From Promethearchaeia archaeon (GTDB lineage Archaea > Asgardarchaeota > Lokiarchaeia > Sigyniarchaeales > SOKP01): a stretch of DNA of 46,156 nt. A program made the translations under genes and the position numbers. Positions 44,285 through 46,156 of the stretch are shown in pieces (the first letter of the stretch is position 1; the number at the start of each line of letters is the position of its first letter). The DNA lies in NCBI GenBank assembly GCA_029856125.1, contig JAHQWJ010000036.1:1-46156 (forward strand), read 5' to 3'. The notes under the pieces were generated by a model. That model saw nothing but the letters and a program-made list of their open reading frames with translations. It did not search any database and was not told where the DNA came from.

Positions 44285-44350
44285 AAAAAAAAGAGAAATT
44301 GGATATCCTTTTTTAAAAGCTTTTTTTTGTAATAACAAATTTTGATCCTT

Positions 44351-45640
44351 ATGGAAAGTAAAAAGCCAATTTTGTTCGAGGTATATCCAAATTTAGAGGG
44401 AAAAGTTCCATGGATCTCAATATTAACGGGAATACCTTCTAATGTTGATAGGTTAACACAATTAGAAAATTACTTGAAATTAAACGATGGCGAATTATAT
44501 ATTAAGCGTGATGACAAAGATCATAAAATATATGGTGGCAACAAACTTAGAAAGTTTGAATTTATTTTTGGGGAGGCTCTAAAGAAAAAAAAGAGGGGCA
44601 TAATAACTTTGGGAGGAATTGGTACAAATCACGGAGCAGCTTGTGCAATTATAGCGAAAGAACTGGATTTAAAGTGCGAGTTGTTTTTATCCCTTCAACC
44701 AGTGACTTGGCATGTTCAGCGTTCTCTTCTTTTATATCATTATTTTGGGGCAAAATTACATTTTACTAAGATGTTTGAATTTGGTGTTCTCAAAAGCTTG
44801 TTGTTTAGAATGTTTCATCCGAAGTATTATTTAATGTCAGTTGGTGGTTCACCTCTCCTTGGATTTGGAACACATTTAGGAACTATAGGCTTTATTAATG
44901 CAATTTTTGAATTAAAAAGCCAGATTAATGAAGGAATTCTTTCGGAACCGGATATCATTTTTGTGGCAGCAGGATCAACCGGAACAGCAGCAGGTCTCAC
45001 AGCCGGTTGCAAACTCCTAGGATTAAAAACTAAAGTCTACCCAGTTAATGTTTCTAGGGATATTGTTGTTAACCCAAAAAGGCTAATTAAAATCGCAAAT
45101 AAATCGATTAAATATCTAAGAAAACGAGATAAATCTATACCGGATGTCCAAGTTAATCACGATGATTTTAATATGATTAAGGGATATTTAGGTTCTAATT
45201 ATGGTGTAAAAACAGTTAAGGGGCAAAAAGCGGTAGATTTAGTTTACGAGCTAGAGGGGAAAAAATTAGACTTCAAATTAGAAACGACTTATACCGGTAA
45301 GACAATGGCAGCAATGCTAGATTTTCTGGAAAAAGAGGAAAACAAATCAAAAAAAATTCTATTTTGGAACACCTACAATTCGAACGATTTAGATACATAT
45401 CTTAGAGAAACCAATTTTGACTTCGAGAAATTACCTAAAAAATTCCATAAATATTATGCTAAAAAAATATTTCAGTGCTGGCAACTCGCAGATTGCCCTG
45501 AAGATACGAGAAACAAATGTCCTGCGTATTTGAATCATGAATATAGGTATTGGAAAGTTACAGTGTGTAAATTAGGAAAAGATAAGCAATCAACAATTAA
45601 AGAAAAATTAAGTATGGTCATAAATTTAGAAGATGCATAA
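44351..45640 (+). CDS. ACC deaminase/D-cysteine desulfhydrase-like PLP enzyme with cysteine tail
   Basis: A fold-type II PLP enzyme of 429 residues. The PLP lysine lies in GGNKLRKFE (Lys65), followed by LGGIGTNHGAACA and AAGSTGTAAGLTAG, all typical of the 1-aminocyclopropane-1-carboxylate deaminase / D-cysteine desulfhydrase family. The last 54 residues form a cysteine-rich tail (Cys376, Cys382, Cys390, Cys406) with CWQLADCPEDTRNKCPAY, which resembles the two-CW domain seen in bacterial and archaeal signalling proteins, though the second CW is YW here. The ATG at 44351 is preferred over TTG at 44342. The tail's role may be metal binding. It stands alone after the MBL hydrolase. Confidence 0.82.
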   Translation: MESKKPILFEVYPNLEGKVPWISILTGIPSNVDRLTQLENYLKLNDGELYIKRDDKDHKIYGGNKLRKFEFIFGEALKKKKRGIITLGGIGTNHGAACAIIAKELDLKCELFLSLQPVTWHVQRSLLLYHYFGAKLHFTKMFEFGVLKSLLFRMFHPKYYLMSVGGSPLLGFGTHLGTIGFINAIFELKSQINEGILSEPDIIFVAAGSTGTAAGLTAGCKLLGLKTKVYPVNVSRDIVVNPKRLIKIANKSIKYLRKRDKSIPDVQVNHDDFNMIKGYLGSNYGVKTVKGQKAVDLVYELEGKKLDFKLETTYTGKTMAAMLDFLEKEENKSKKILFWNTYNSNDLDTYLRETNFDFEKLPKKFHKYYAKKIFQCWQLADCPEDTRNKCPAYLNHEYRYWKVTVCKLGKDKQSTIKEKLSMVINLEDA

Positions 45641-45657
45641 GAGTTTTCGATGCATTT

Positions 45658-46156
45658 CTATTTAAGTTTTAATTTCATTATATTCTCAATTAGTTTCTTA
45701 ATTAATGTATATAGCACTCCAACATCCGCAATTTTTAATTTTTCGCTCGGAGAATGCAATCCATCTACAGTTGGACCAAGGGAGACCATCTGGAGCCCAC
45801 TTATTCTAGTACTTAGCATCCCCGTTTCTAAACCACCATGTATTACTATAGTTTTTACTGTCTTTTTCAATATTTCTTCAAATTCCGTTTTTACATAGCT
45901 TAAGAGTTTAGATTCTAGATCTGGGAGCCATTCGGGTAAAACTGGTCTTAAAAACACCTCCCAACCTCCGATCTCTCCTAGTTGTTTCATAGAGACGCAA
46001 AAAGAGTTCAATTCGCTTCTGATCATGCTTCGCGGGTAAAGCCAGATTATTTCGGTTTCCACTTCTGTGTTAATGATAGCTAGATTATTGGAACTTTCTA
46101 TAAATTTATCGTAAATAGAGGATGTTTTTAAGACACCATGGGGGATTATATTGATG
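45658..46156 (-). CDS. PepD-like M20 peptidase, 3' end (5' end outside the window)
   Basis: The C-terminal part of a metallopeptidase of the M20/aminoacyl-histidine dipeptidase (PepD) family. The frame remains open from 46156 to the window edge, so the true start lies further upstream and the GTG at 46062 is not the start. The visible sequence has HGVLKTSSIYDKFIESSNN, then IHGGLETGMLSTR and VSLGPTVDGLHSPSEKLKI, which match the end of PepD, including the His of the HSP motif that binds metal. The protein ends with KLKLK. It is convergent with the PLP enzyme (17-nt gap). Confidence 0.85.
   Translation of the reverse strand, partial: INIIPHGVLKTSSIYDKFIESSNNLAIINTEVETEIIWLYPRSMIRSELNSFCVSMKQLGEIGGWEVFLRPVLPEWLPDLESKLLSYVKTEFEEILKKTVKTIVIHGGLETGMLSTRISGLQMVSLGPTVDGLHSPSEKLKIADVGVLYTLIKKLIENIMKLKLK

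Noticed and set aside
46060..46062. GTG at 46062 as the start of the PepD-like gene
   Set aside because: The frame stays open to the window edge and the upstream residues match PepD, so the gene is cut by the window.
1..46156. CRISPR arrays, insertion sequences, prophage or tRNA genes
   Set aside because: No regularly spaced repeats outside the propeller gene, no transposase or integrase motifs and no tRNA T-arm sequence were seen while reading both strands.

Overview
This window is from an Asgard archaeon, most likely a Lokiarchaeia-like (Promethearchaeota) lineage. The DNA is AT-rich. Information-processing genes are archaeal: a small histone, TFB, archaeal-type prolyl-tRNA synthetase, a NOG1/Obg-type GTPase and a proteasome beta subunit. 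Among them lie genes of eukaryote-like families typical of Asgards: a two-domain gelsolin, a small GTPase fused to an N-terminal longin-like region, a free longin-like protein, a C-terminal RING-type finger protein, an EMC3/DUF106 membrane protein, a dual-specificity phosphatase and a type II pantothenate kinase. I found no rRNA, tRNA, CRISPR array, transposase or integrase. This assignment rests on gene content only.

Layout. 1-7.7 kb: NOG1-like GTPase, a TPR/coiled-coil protein, aspartate-semialdehyde dehydrogenase, a two-gene unit (DUF362-like protein with conserved cysteines plus an overlapping 519-residue protein with no cysteine) and a divergent type II pantothenate kinase. 7.7-12.6 kb (minus strand): a secreted seven-repeat beta-propeller protein, a structured intergenic element, 6-phospho-3-hexuloisomerase, a small membrane protein and a membrane-bound alpha/beta hydrolase. 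13-18.7 kb: a QueG-like iron-sulfur protein, histone, proteasome beta subunit without the usual Thr1, a RING-type coiled-coil protein and a convergent zinc-ribbon protein. 18.9-26.5 kb: LysE exporter, Trp-rich repeat protein with a C-terminal anchor, aminotransferase, gelsolin with zinc ribbon, coiled-coil protein, GtrA-like and EMC3-like membrane proteins, and a small protein with the same zinc ribbon as the gelsolin.

26.6-31.3 kb (minus strand): phosphatase, then a GlpA-like / FAD oxidoreductase / DUF1667 operon with strong Shine-Dalgarno sites, a small anchored protein with a duplicated promoter-like segment, and a longin-like protein. 31.4-36.1 kb (plus strand): nitronate monooxygenase-like enzyme, LarA-like racemase, longin-GTPase fusion and TFB. 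36.4-46.2 kb: a membrane esterase, a PlsY domain fused to a CTP-dependent lipid-kinase-like domain, unknown and secreted proteins, ProRS with a 58-residue winged-helix gene behind it, a metallo-beta-lactamase fold hydrolase, a PLP enzyme with a cysteine tail, and the 3' end of a PepD-like peptidase running off the window.

Three themes tie genes together. Glycerol-3-phosphate chemistry of bacterial type appears twice (GlpA-like operon, PlsY fusion), which bears on membrane lipid chemistry in Asgards. Proteolysis is suggested by the proteasome beta gene followed by a RING-type gene. Cytoskeleton and membrane-traffic relatives (gelsolin, longin, small GTPase, EMC3) are spread through the window as single genes. 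Many starts have clear Shine-Dalgarno sites (GGAGG, AAGGTG); a few genes have a TATA-like box about 27 nt upstream and look leaderless.
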